9,395 nt of DNA from Deltaproteobacteria bacterium. GTDB taxonomy: Bacteria; Desulfobacterota; Desulfobulbia; Desulfobulbales; Desulfobulbaceae. Position 1 is the first letter of the stretch, and each line of letters begins with the position of its first letter. Position numbers and translations under genes: made by a program. The stretch is taken from contig JAJRVA010000027.1 in assembly GCA_024277485.1 (NCBI GenBank), forward strand, positions 1 through 9,395, given 5' to 3'. Shown one piece after another: positions 1-5,797 of this stretch. The notes beneath the pieces were generated by a model that worked only from the letters and a program-made list of their open reading frames with translations, did no database searches and was not told the origin of the DNA.

Positions 1-502
1 GAGGATCTACTGTCCGTTCCGATTCTGTTCCGGAGGGGGAACGGTAGGTGATCTGCAGCTGGGTCTCACCCAGGAGACTGTTCAGCACGTCATCGAAAAT
101 GTGGGTATCAACCGTTTCCGTTTCAATCCATTCACAGTGGATGATGTCATCAACATCACGGTTGTCCGTGTTCATGAGTTCGGTCAGTTTTTTTTGCAGC
201 TTCTGTAATTCAGGCATATCGGTCAGGCCTGTTTCGGCGGCCATTTTCTGCAGGAGGCCGAGCATCAGCATCAGCCGTGGCGTATCTTCAAAGGGCAGGC
301 GGAAACCGTCCTCCGAGTAGTAGTAACCGTTTTTTTTCTGGTCAAAGTCCAGGGGCGCCAGAAGCCGGTCACGCAGGTAGGCGATGTCCCGGTGAGCGGT
401 GGTTGAAGAGACCTCGAATTCCCGGACAAGATCATTGCTGTTTGGGTAGCGGTTGTTCAGGAGGCGGGAGTGAAAATAGTAGATTCGTTCCAGCAGGCTC
501 AT
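1..502 (-). CDS. WYL-domain HTH transcriptional regulator (YafY-like), C-terminus cut off by the window edge
   Basis: Translation from the ATG at 502-500 gives 167 complete residues and stays open to base 1. Residues about 5-50 form a winged-helix HTH of the DeoR/YafY kind: a hydrophobic first helix (LLERIYYFHSRLL), NSNDLVREFEVSSTTAHRDI as the helix-turn-helix, and an LRDRL wing. The KNGYYY motif at 57-62 is typical of the family. From about residue 137 the beginning of a WYL domain is seen (LQITYRSPSG at 149-158), and the rest lies outside the window. WYL domains bind small ligands or nucleic acid and tune DNA binding by the HTH. An in-frame TGA two codons before the ATG fixes the start at or after this point. 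No clear Shine-Dalgarno sequence is seen. It lies 46 nt downstream of vapC on the same strand, so read-through from the vapBC promoter is possible. The target genes are unknown. Confidence 0.85.
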   Translation of the reverse strand, partial: MSLLERIYYFHSRLLNNRYPNSNDLVREFEVSSTTAHRDIAYLRDRLLAPLDFDQKKNGYYYSEDGFRLPFEDTPRLMLMLGLLQKMAAETGLTDMPELQKLQKKLTELMNTDNRDVDDIIHCEWIETETVDTHIFDDVLNSLLGETQLQITYRSPSGTESERTVDP

Positions 503-548
503 GGTTCAGGATTCATGTTTCAGGGTTGATCAGGCTGAAGGCAGCCGG

Positions 549-947
549 TTATTTTGCCAGTTCAAAGAGATGAAACCCGGATGCTTTCCTGTCAAAAGTA
601 AGGACGGTTCCGCACCCTTGCTCCTTGGCGGAGTGGGCAAGCAAAAGGGCTGAAAGATCGTATTTGTTTCCCAGCCCGGAGCGAGTGAGTTGCTGCAGAA
701 CTGCCTGATGTTCAAATTTCAGGATCGGCATGAGAAGCAGCTCGCGAATCGATTCCAATATCTCCATTCTCGGTATCCCGTAGACTGATTCCAGGACCCA
801 TATTAACTCCAAAATGACGAGTAATGGGACGAACAGCTCATTTTTTTCTGATTCAGCCTTCTTGAAAATATTGTACGCTGTTTCTGCCTGCCGCTTGTCA
901 TCACCGACTAAAAAACGAATGAAGATATTTGTATCTATCCCTTTCAT
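549..947 (-). CDS. vapC: VapC-type PIN-domain ribonuclease toxin
   Basis: The 132-residue protein has the size and layout of a VapC toxin, a Mg2+-dependent endoribonuclease of type II toxin-antitoxin systems that usually cuts tRNA or rRNA. All four acidic PIN positions can be placed: D5 in the opening GIDTNIFIRF strand, E47 in VILELIWVLE, D97 in KYDLSALLLA, and D119 in LTFDRKASGF. The enzyme therefore looks intact. Its ATG (947-945) overlaps the TGA of the antitoxin gene in an ATGA, which indicates translational coupling, with toxin made after antitoxin. The RNA target cannot be read from the sequence. No signal peptide or membrane segment is present, so the protein is cytoplasmic. Confidence 0.93.
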   Translation of the reverse strand: MKGIDTNIFIRFLVGDDKRQAETAYNIFKKAESEKNELFVPLLVILELIWVLESVYGIPRMEILESIRELLLMPILKFEHQAVLQQLTRSGLGNKYDLSALLLAHSAKEQGCGTVLTFDRKASGFHLFELAK

Positions 948-1192
948 TTGAACTTATCCTTCATTCGGTTCCTGACGGCATCATCCATAGCGTCAAGAGA
1001 GGCTGCTTTTCTGCCTGGTTTGTGTAATCTGCAAAAAATATCATCAACCTTTTTTGACACAGGCCTGATGATGGCTTCTCTTTTTTCAGTGACAATAATT
1101 TCAATTTTGTCGCCGGTGTGCAGTTTCAACGAATTCCTGATTTTTTTGGGAATAGTTACCTGCCCTTTTGTTGTGAGAGTCGCTATCGCCAT
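944..1192 (-). CDS. vapB: VapB antitoxin, AbrB/MazE-type DNA-binding fold
   Basis: This 82-residue protein opens with TTKGQVTIPKKIRNSLKL followed by GDKIEIIV, the signature of the AbrB/MazE/SpoVT swapped-hairpin DNA-binding domain (residues about 3-46). The charged C-terminal part (RLHKPGRKAASLDAMDDAV and onward) is the expected toxin-wrapping tail. It should neutralise VapC by filling its active-site groove and, with VapC, repress its own promoter. The start is supported by an AAGGAG ribosome binding site at 1204-1199, six bases before the ATG. A -35/-10 promoter lies just upstream with an inverted repeat over the -10, a natural operator. It is the first gene of the operon and overlaps vapC by 4 nt. 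Confidence 0.92.
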   Translation of the reverse strand: MAIATLTTKGQVTIPKKIRNSLKLHTGDKIEIIVTEKREAIIRPVSKKVDDIFCRLHKPGRKAASLDAMDDAVRNRMKDKFK

Positions 1193-1210
1193 GCCATTCT
1201 CCTTACTTCT

Positions 1211-1239
1211 ATTGCAATCTTACTTGAGTGTAAGGCAAT
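1211..1239. promoter_or_regulatory. Inverted repeat over the vapBC -10 box, probable autoregulatory operator
   Basis: CTTAC (1219-1223) and GTAAG (1230-1234) form perfect arms around six bases. Outside them ATTGC (1211-1215) and GCAAT (1235-1239) pair again, offset by three unpaired bases on the left. ATTGCAAT (1211-1218) is also a palindrome in itself. The whole element spans the -10 region and start site. VapBC complexes typically bind such palindromes to repress their own operon. The binding role here is inferred from position. Confidence 0.55.
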
Positions 1240-1255
1240 TGGGTGCTGTTGTCAA
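1227..1255 (-). promoter_or_regulatory. vapBC promoter
   Basis: Reading the minus strand, a perfect -35 box TTGACA (1255-1250) is followed after exactly 17 bases by TACACT (1232-1227), which matches TATAAT at four of six positions. The expected transcript start is near 1220, giving a leader of about 28 nt containing the AAGGAG ribosome binding site. Assignment to vapBC follows from position and strand. No other gene could use it. Confidence 0.75.
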
Positions 1256-1321
1256 GCGTTCAAGGTTCCAGGTTGCCGGGGCTTTGCTCCTGTAGACCAT
1301 GGATGACGGCGTAGGGATTAA

Positions 1322-1388
1322 CGAGTTTGTCAACTTTCATCTCATTTTTTTTGAAAAAAAATGAGGGGGTACTCGCTATATGACAAAC
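1322..1388. repeat. Nested inverted repeat with a T8/A8 core upstream of the 141-residue ORF
   Basis: The core is a perfect 12-bp inverted repeat: CTCA plus eight T (1341-1352), one G, then eight A plus TGAG (1354-1365). Outside it GTTTGTCA (1325-1332) pairs with TGACAAAC (1381-1388), and alternatively CGAGT (1322-1326) pairs with ACTCG (1371-1375). The two outer pairings share bases, so they are mutually exclusive. It could be a terminator-like or attenuator-like hairpin, a regulator site, or the end of a small inactive repeat element. It lies between the vapBC promoter, which points away from it, and the ribosome binding site at 1424. A TATATG at 1377-1382 could be a weak -10, but no well-spaced -35 is seen. 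Confidence 0.6.
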
Positions 1389-1435
1389 CACCCCTGTTAC
1401 AGTCAAGTAAAACAATCAGAATTAAGGAGGTTGGG

Positions 1436-1861
1436 ATGCGCTACAAAATGATTTTAGGTCAGACACTTTTTTCATTTTTCAAAAAGGAAAGACAGGGCCT
1501 GCGGATCAGGGAGGTACGGTTCATGAACAGGGATGTGGACGGTGCGGTGAACGGGACGACCCGTCTGCTGTATGATGAAGAGTCCGGCACAGTGCAGCGC
1601 TACGTCAACGGCTCGGCGCCCATTGCCAGCCTGTCCGATGACATGGTCTGTTTCCTGGCCGAGGTGTCCAGGTGTTTCGGCAGGCTCAGCGGCGAGCGGT
1701 CATGGGAGAAGGATGTCTGGCTCTGCGTTGATACCGAGGTCATTCCGGAAAACCGGGCCGCAGATCCCGCGCCTGAGGGCGACGATGACAGGCCGGAACA
1801 GGATGGATTCCTGCCGATAATTGCCGAACCGGGCATGGGCTATACTCTGGGCCTCCGCTGA
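1436..1861 (+). CDS. Uncharacterised 141-residue protein
   Basis: I do not recognise this protein. The ATG at 1436 is chosen because AAGGAGG (1424-1430) sits five bases before it. The frame is open further up to an ATG at 1361, but that lies inside the inverted repeat and has no ribosome binding site. Residues 1-30 are basic (LFSFFKKERQGLRIREVRF). Residues about 30-100 look like a compact mixed alpha/beta domain (TTRLLYDEESGTVQRYV, MVCFLAEVSRCFGRL, VWLCVDTEVI). Residues about 105-122 are a Pro/Asp-rich linker (AADPAPEGDDDRPEQDG), followed by a short hydrophobic tail. No signal peptide or transmembrane helix is evident. It runs towards the 3' end of the PPK2 gene with 31 nt between the stops. 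It is likely a real gene because of the ribosome binding site and ordinary composition, but its function is unknown. Confidence 0.7.
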   Translation: MRYKMILGQTLFSFFKKERQGLRIREVRFMNRDVDGAVNGTTRLLYDEESGTVQRYVNGSAPIASLSDDMVCFLAEVSRCFGRLSGERSWEKDVWLCVDTEVIPENRAADPAPEGDDDRPEQDGFLPIIAEPGMGYTLGLR

Positions 1862-1892
1862 TCCGGCGGTAGCCGTGGTCGACGGCGGAGCC

Positions 1893-2801
1893 TCAGCCCC
1901 GCAGGCTTTCGGGATCGAAGAGGTGTTTTTCCATATGCTTGATCTCGTCAATCCCGGAGATGACGATTTCCGGGTCGGTCTGCAGCTCTTTTGCCGGCAG
2001 TTTGTTGTTGTAATCAACATTGAGAAGAATATGCTTCATGCAGTTGAGCCGGGCCTTTTTCTTGTTGTCTGAACGGATGATCGTCCAGGGGGCAATGGTC
2101 CGGTTTGACTCGTTGAGCATCTGGAATTTTTTGACGCTGTACTGGTCCCAGTATTTCTGGGCCAGGTTATCCACCGGTGAAAGTTTGTACTGTTTCAGGA
2201 GATCGGTCTTGCGGGCTTCAAAGCGGCGGGACTGCTCCTCCTTGGAAACGGAAAAGTAGAACTTGAACAGCTTGATACCATCCTTGACAAGCAGTTCCTC
2301 AAACAGGGAAACGTCCTTTAAAAAACGCTTGTGCTGCTCATCGGTGCAGAAACCCATGACCGGTTCGACCATGGCCCGGTTGTACCAGGAACGGTCGAAC
2401 AGCACCAGTTCACTGCCGGCGGGCAGGTGAGGGACATAACGCTGGAAATACCACTGGGTTACTTCCGTGTCACTGGGCTTGGCCAGGGCCACGACCCGCA
2501 CGTTCCTGGGATTGAGAAAGGCGGTGATCCGTTTTATTGTTCCTCCCTTGCCGGCGGCATCGCGTCCTTCAAAGATAATCAGGATTCTGTCACCGTTGGC
2601 CTTCATTGATTTTTGCAGTTTCATAAGCTCGATCTGCAGCCTCTTCAGCTCCATCTCGTACTTGATGTGAGATTCCTTGATCCAGATCGCACACCGGCCT
2701 TTTTTTTCTTTCTTGTCCTTGAATTTCAAAATGGTCCCCTCAAGCGGCTTGTAGTCGACAGGACATTGTTCCGGGTGGTGGTTTTTCTTTTTTTTCGTCA
2801 T
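1893..2801 (-). CDS. Polyphosphate kinase 2 family protein, downstream copy
   Basis: This 302-residue protein has the PPK2 P-loop kinase fold. Walker A is FEGRDAAGKGG at residues 77-87 (K85). The Walker B/lid region VLFDRSWYNRAMVEP is at 133-147 (D136, R137, N141, R142). FYFSVSKEEQSRRFEAR (181-197) and the WTIIRSDNKKKARLN segment (239-253) are also family hallmarks. PPK2 enzymes transfer phosphate between inorganic polyphosphate and nucleoside mono- or diphosphates, and many run towards ADP or ATP formation. The first 35 residues are Lys-rich and probably disordered. The gene starts 27 nt after the stop of the other PPK2 gene, with GAGGT (2818-2814) as a modest ribosome binding site, so the pair is surely co-transcribed. 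Nucleotide preference (AMP, ADP or GDP) cannot be decided here. Length and domain layout are normal. Confidence 0.93.
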   Translation of the reverse strand: MTKKKKNHHPEQCPVDYKPLEGTILKFKDKKEKKGRCAIWIKESHIKYEMELKRLQIELMKLQKSMKANGDRILIIFEGRDAAGKGGTIKRITAFLNPRNVRVVALAKPSDTEVTQWYFQRYVPHLPAGSELVLFDRSWYNRAMVEPVMGFCTDEQHKRFLKDVSLFEELLVKDGIKLFKFYFSVSKEEQSRRFEARKTDLLKQYKLSPVDNLAQKYWDQYSVKKFQMLNESNRTIAPWTIIRSDNKKKARLNCMKHILLNVDYNNKLPAKELQTDPEIVISGIDEIKHMEKHLFDPESLRG

Positions 2802-2828
2802 ACGTGTTTTTTTACCTCAGTTGTGAAC

Positions 2829-3812
2829 TTACGAAAGAAATTTGCCGAATTTTTTACGCTGCTTGGCCATGATTTTTATCTCCCTGTCGCCGGGAATAAT
2901 AATGTCCTCTTCCGGTTCAAAATCAAGTGTCCGGCTGCGGGCAGCGTACTTGGAGGTATTTAAAATGAGTTTTATCGTATTCAGGCGGGCCCGGTGCTTG
3001 TCATCGGATTTGACGATATACCATTTGGACTGCTTGGTGTGGGTTTTTTTCAGGAGGCGGAATTTCGCCTCAGTAAACTCGTCCCAGAGTTCCTGGGCCT
3101 GCAGGTCCACCTCGCTCAGTTTCCACTGGCGCAGCGGATCATTTTTTCGGCGCTCGAATCTTTTGGCCTGCTCATCCTTGGTTACGGAAAAGTAGAGTTT
3201 CAGGAGAATGGTTTTGCCGTCGTCGATGAAATTTTTTTCATAGGTGGTGACCTTGTTCATGAACCGCTTGTACTGCGCCTTGGTACAGAATCCCATGACC
3301 GGTTCCACCATGGCCCGGTTGTACCAGGACCGGTCAAAGAGAACGATTTCTCCGGAGTGGGGAAACTGCTCGATATAGCGCTTCATGTGCAGCTCTGTCC
3401 GCTGGATCTGGTTCGGTTTGCCGAGCGCCACGACCCGGTAGTGTTTTTCGTTCATATAGCGGGTCACCCGGCGGATGGTCCCTCCCTTGCCGGAGGCATC
3501 CCGACCGTCAAAAAGGATGATCATTTTTTTGCCGACCCGCTCGAGATGCCTCTGCAGCTTGATCAGTTCCGCCTGGAATGGTTTCAGTTCTTCCGCGTTG
3601 TAGTATTTTTCCAGGGCTGTTTCAAGGATGATATCCTTGTCTTTCTTTTTCAGTACCTTGCGGATTTTTTTCCAGTGTTCGGAAGGATCCTTGATGTTGT
3701 CGAGTTTTTCATCGATCCGGTCAAGCGCTTCACTGATGACCTGGGACATTCGCGGAAGGGGCGGAGATTCCACCTTCAGGGTTTCTTTTTTCTGGGCTGG
3801 TTTCGCAGTCAT
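2829..3812 (-). CDS. Polyphosphate kinase 2 family protein, upstream copy
   Basis: This 327-residue PPK2 paralogue carries Walker A FDGRDASGKGG (residues 101-111, K109) and Walker B/lid VLFDRSWYNRAMVEP (157-171, D160, R161, N165, R166). Its neighbour shares an uninterrupted identical block at 157-177 here and 133-153 there, but differs much more elsewhere, so the duplication is old. It differs in having an extra helical N-terminal region (residues about 20-95, SQVISEALDRIDEKLDNI and onward), Asp instead of Glu at the start of the P-loop, Ser instead of Ala at 107, and an acidic C-terminal tail (DFEPEEDIIIPGD). These differences may mean a different nucleotide preference. It is cytoplasmic. 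There is no good Shine-Dalgarno sequence before the ATG at 3812, but a plausible promoter lies about 65-95 nt upstream. It is first in the PPK2 pair and follows cls on the same strand after 126 nt. Confidence 0.93.
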   Translation of the reverse strand: MTAKPAQKKETLKVESPPLPRMSQVISEALDRIDEKLDNIKDPSEHWKKIRKVLKKKDKDIILETALEKYYNAEELKPFQAELIKLQRHLERVGKKMIILFDGRDASGKGGTIRRVTRYMNEKHYRVVALGKPNQIQRTELHMKRYIEQFPHSGEIVLFDRSWYNRAMVEPVMGFCTKAQYKRFMNKVTTYEKNFIDDGKTILLKLYFSVTKDEQAKRFERRKNDPLRQWKLSEVDLQAQELWDEFTEAKFRLLKKTHTKQSKWYIVKSDDKHRARLNTIKLILNTSKYAARSRTLDFEPEEDIIIPGDREIKIMAKQRKKFGKFLS

Positions 3813-3877
3813 GTCGGGTTTTACTGTTGCTCAGAGATTAAGGTATGTATGTCAGTAATTTTAATCGTCTTATTAAT

Positions 3878-3905
3878 ATTATCATATCATGAGCGGGAAA
3901 GACAA
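3878..3905 (-). promoter_or_regulatory. Probable promoter of the PPK2 pair
   Basis: On the minus strand TTGTCT (3905-3900, four of six to the -35 consensus) is followed after 16 bases by GATAAT (3883-3878, five of six to the -10). The surroundings (3841-3890) are the most A/T-rich intergenic stretch here. The start site would leave a leader of about 60 nt. This would let the kinases be expressed independently of the upstream cardiolipin synthase gene. It is inferred from sequence only. Confidence 0.45.
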
Positions 3906-3938
3906 TTTTCTGTTCTCTTTTTGGTTGAAATATCCGGC

Positions 3939-5399
3939 TTAAAGAAGCGGTCCGACGAGCAGGGCACAGTTTTCTTTCAGGCGGCTGAAAAAGGAACGCT
4001 TGTCAAAATGTTTGTCATCAAGCAGGGTCGAGCTCTGCATATATTTCTGCTGCACTGCCCGCAGCTGACCGGTGAACTCCCTGTTGTACACAAAAAGGGT
4101 AAGCTCGAAGTTAAGCCAGAAGCTCCGCATGTCAAGGTTGACTGAGCCGATCAGACTGAAATCATTGTCTACGGTTATGGTTTTTGAATGCAGAAGACCT
4201 CCCTGGAACGCCATTATTTTAACGCCGCTCCGGGCCAGTTCGCCGTAACGGGCCCGGCTGGCATAATGCACCAGTCTGGAGTCATTTTTTTCCGGCACGA
4301 TAATGATCACGTCAACCCCTCTGCGGGCGGCGGATTTGAGCGCGGCCAGGATGGCATTATCCGGCACGAAATAGGGGGTGGTCAGGATCAGTTCTTTCCG
4401 GGCCGCGTACAGGGTGGTCAGCAGAAGATCATGGATGCCGTTCTCCGCGTAACCAGGGCCGGATGGGATCAGCTGGATGGGGGCGCTGCCGGTTCGCTGG
4501 ATGGGTTTTATTTTTACCGGTTCCTCCAGTTCGTTCAGGTTGATGCCGCTTTCAACGTGCCAGTCAAAGAGAAAGGTGGCGGTCATCTTTTCCACGACCG
4601 GTCCGTGCACCCGTACCATGGTGTCAACCCACTGGCCGACGTCTTCACCCTGTTTGAAGTATTTGGGGTCAACCAGGTTCTGGCTGCCGGTATAGCCGAT
4701 CTCGCCGTCAATAAGGACTATTTTGCGGTGATTCCTCAGGTCGATCCTGACAAAAAGCGCGCGGAAGAACCCGGCTGCCAGGGATTCGGATATCTTTATC
4801 CCTTTCGCTTTCATTTCCAGGGCGGAAGCACTTTTCAGAAACGCGTCACTGCCGATGGAATCAACCAGCACCCTGCATTTTACCCCGCGAGATACGGCCC
4901 GTATCAATGCGGCGGCAACCGCGTCGGCATGTCCTCCCTCGTGCCAGATATAAAACTCAAGAAAACAGCTCTCCCGCGCCTGGTCAATGTCCGCAATAAG
5001 GGTGGTGAAAAAGGTATCGGCATCCTCGATGATTTCCAGCCGGTTCCCGGCTACCGTGGGCAGACCGAAAATGGAAAAGGCCTGGGTGTCAATGGGGCGG
5101 CACTCAGGATTGATGTTGTCCCAGTTGACCTTGTGCCGCTCTTCCAGGTTGGCTGCCCATTTTTTGAAAAAAGAGATGTTTTCCGCAACATGTTCGCTTC
5201 TTTTCTGGCCGATCCTGTTTTCTCCGAAAAGAAGATAGATGACGGCCCCGGCAAAGGGAAGCAGGAGAATAATGACCAGCCAGGCCAGGGTAACGCTGGC
5301 CTCCCTCTTGCGCATGATAATCCGCAGGGAAAGACCGATGCGGATTGCCAGGTCGGCCAGGAAGATGGACGTTGTTATTATCCAGTAAAATTTTTCCAT
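3939..5399 (-). CDS. cls: Cardiolipin synthase (two-HKD phospholipase D family), membrane-bound
   Basis: The 486-residue length and layout fit ClsA-type cardiolipin synthases, which join two phosphatidylglycerol molecules to give cardiolipin and glycerol. Two N-terminal transmembrane helices lie at residues about 5-27 and 36-58, ending in YLLFGENRIG, the usual family junction. The two catalytic HxKx4D motifs are intact: H224/K226/D231 followed by GSQN, and H404/K406/D411 followed by GSVNLD. Other conserved pieces include FLEFYIWHEG (146-155) and TPYFVPD (341-347). The TAA immediately in frame before the ATG fixes the earliest start. The ribosome binding site is weak (a GAG only). It is read divergently from argJ and lies upstream of the PPK2 genes on the same strand. 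No clear terminator follows, so read-through into the kinases is possible. Confidence 0.93.
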   Translation of the reverse strand: MEKFYWIITTSIFLADLAIRIGLSLRIIMRKREASVTLAWLVIILLLPFAGAVIYLLFGENRIGQKRSEHVAENISFFKKWAANLEERHKVNWDNINPECRPIDTQAFSIFGLPTVAGNRLEIIEDADTFFTTLIADIDQARESCFLEFYIWHEGGHADAVAAALIRAVSRGVKCRVLVDSIGSDAFLKSASALEMKAKGIKISESLAAGFFRALFVRIDLRNHRKIVLIDGEIGYTGSQNLVDPKYFKQGEDVGQWVDTMVRVHGPVVEKMTATFLFDWHVESGINLNELEEPVKIKPIQRTGSAPIQLIPSGPGYAENGIHDLLLTTLYAARKELILTTPYFVPDNAILAALKSAARRGVDVIIIVPEKNDSRLVHYASRARYGELARSGVKIMAFQGGLLHSKTITVDNDFSLIGSVNLDMRSFWLNFELTLFVYNREFTGQLRAVQQKYMQSSTLLDDKHFDKRSFFSRLKENCALLVGPLL

Positions 5400-5797
5400 T
5401 TACTCAGGCTATGCGTGTCAGCAGGATACAGACAGGTTGTACTGCCCGCCGGGTGATGGTTTCACACGCTTCTCCTGCTCCGAAGGAGTTGAACTGCCGT
5501 ACATGTGTTCAGCTTGAAGACAGTGTGACAACTTTGGCTGATTCTCCCTGCAGGGTCAAGGAAAATTGTTGGAATATCCGCTGAACTGTGTTTTTATTAC
5601 ATAATGTCTTTTCAGAAACGGTATTTTGGTTCGATCCCTGCGTTATGCCTGAAATTGTATCCTCAGAACTGTATCATCATGACCGGGGCCGAATTTTGCG
5701 TATGGCGTTTCCCGAACTGAAATCCATGCTTGTGAACAGACACGAAATATCACGACCCTGATGTTCCTGCCTTAATAATCTCAACACAGAGTTCTTT
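5400..5797. other. 398-nt intergenic gap between divergent cls and argJ
   Basis: This stretch must hold the promoters of cls (minus) and argJ (plus), but no convincing -35/-10 pair is seen in either direction. TAATAAT at 5773-5779 is too close to the argJ start and has no partner. A 10-bp palindrome, CCCTGCAGGG, lies at 5546-5555. A plus-strand frame is open at 5585-5761. No tRNA, rRNA, CRISPR or insertion sequence end is visible. Confidence 0.6.
5645..5761 (+). CDS. Doubtful small ORF of 38 residues upstream of argJ
   Basis: From the ATG at 5645 the frame reads MPEIVSSELYHHDRGRIL, then an amphipathic stretch containing MAFPELKSMLVNRHEI, ending with TGA at 5759-5761, 36 nt before argJ. The frame is open upstream to 5585, and a GTG at 5588 would give 57 residues. 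No ribosome binding site precedes either start. Its composition is protein-like and it would point into argJ, so it could be a leader peptide, a remnant of a decayed gene, or chance. I do not recognise it. Confidence 0.2.
   Translation: MPEIVSSELYHHDRGRILRMAFPELKSMLVNRHEISRP

Noticed and set aside
1361..1435. N-terminal extension of the 141-residue protein to the ATG at 1361
   Set aside because: That ATG lies in the A8/TGAG arm of the inverted repeat with no ribosome binding site, while AAGGAGG sits five bases before the ATG at 1436.
1872..1886. GCCGT-GGTCG-ACGGC hairpin between convergent genes as a terminator
   Set aside because: Only five base pairs and no T tract in either direction. 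Not enough to call.
2994..4145. A 383-codon plus-strand open frame opposite the upstream PPK2 gene and the end of cls
   Set aside because: It is antisense to well-supported genes, crosses the gap between them, has low-complexity composition and no recognisable domain. It is a codon-bias shadow.
4188..5456. A 422-codon plus-strand open frame opposite cls
   Set aside because: Fully antisense to a cardiolipin synthase with both HKD motifs intact. The translation has no family features.
5772..5779. TTAATAAT as the argJ -10 box
   Set aside because: No -35 match at normal spacing, and the leader would be only about 12 nt.
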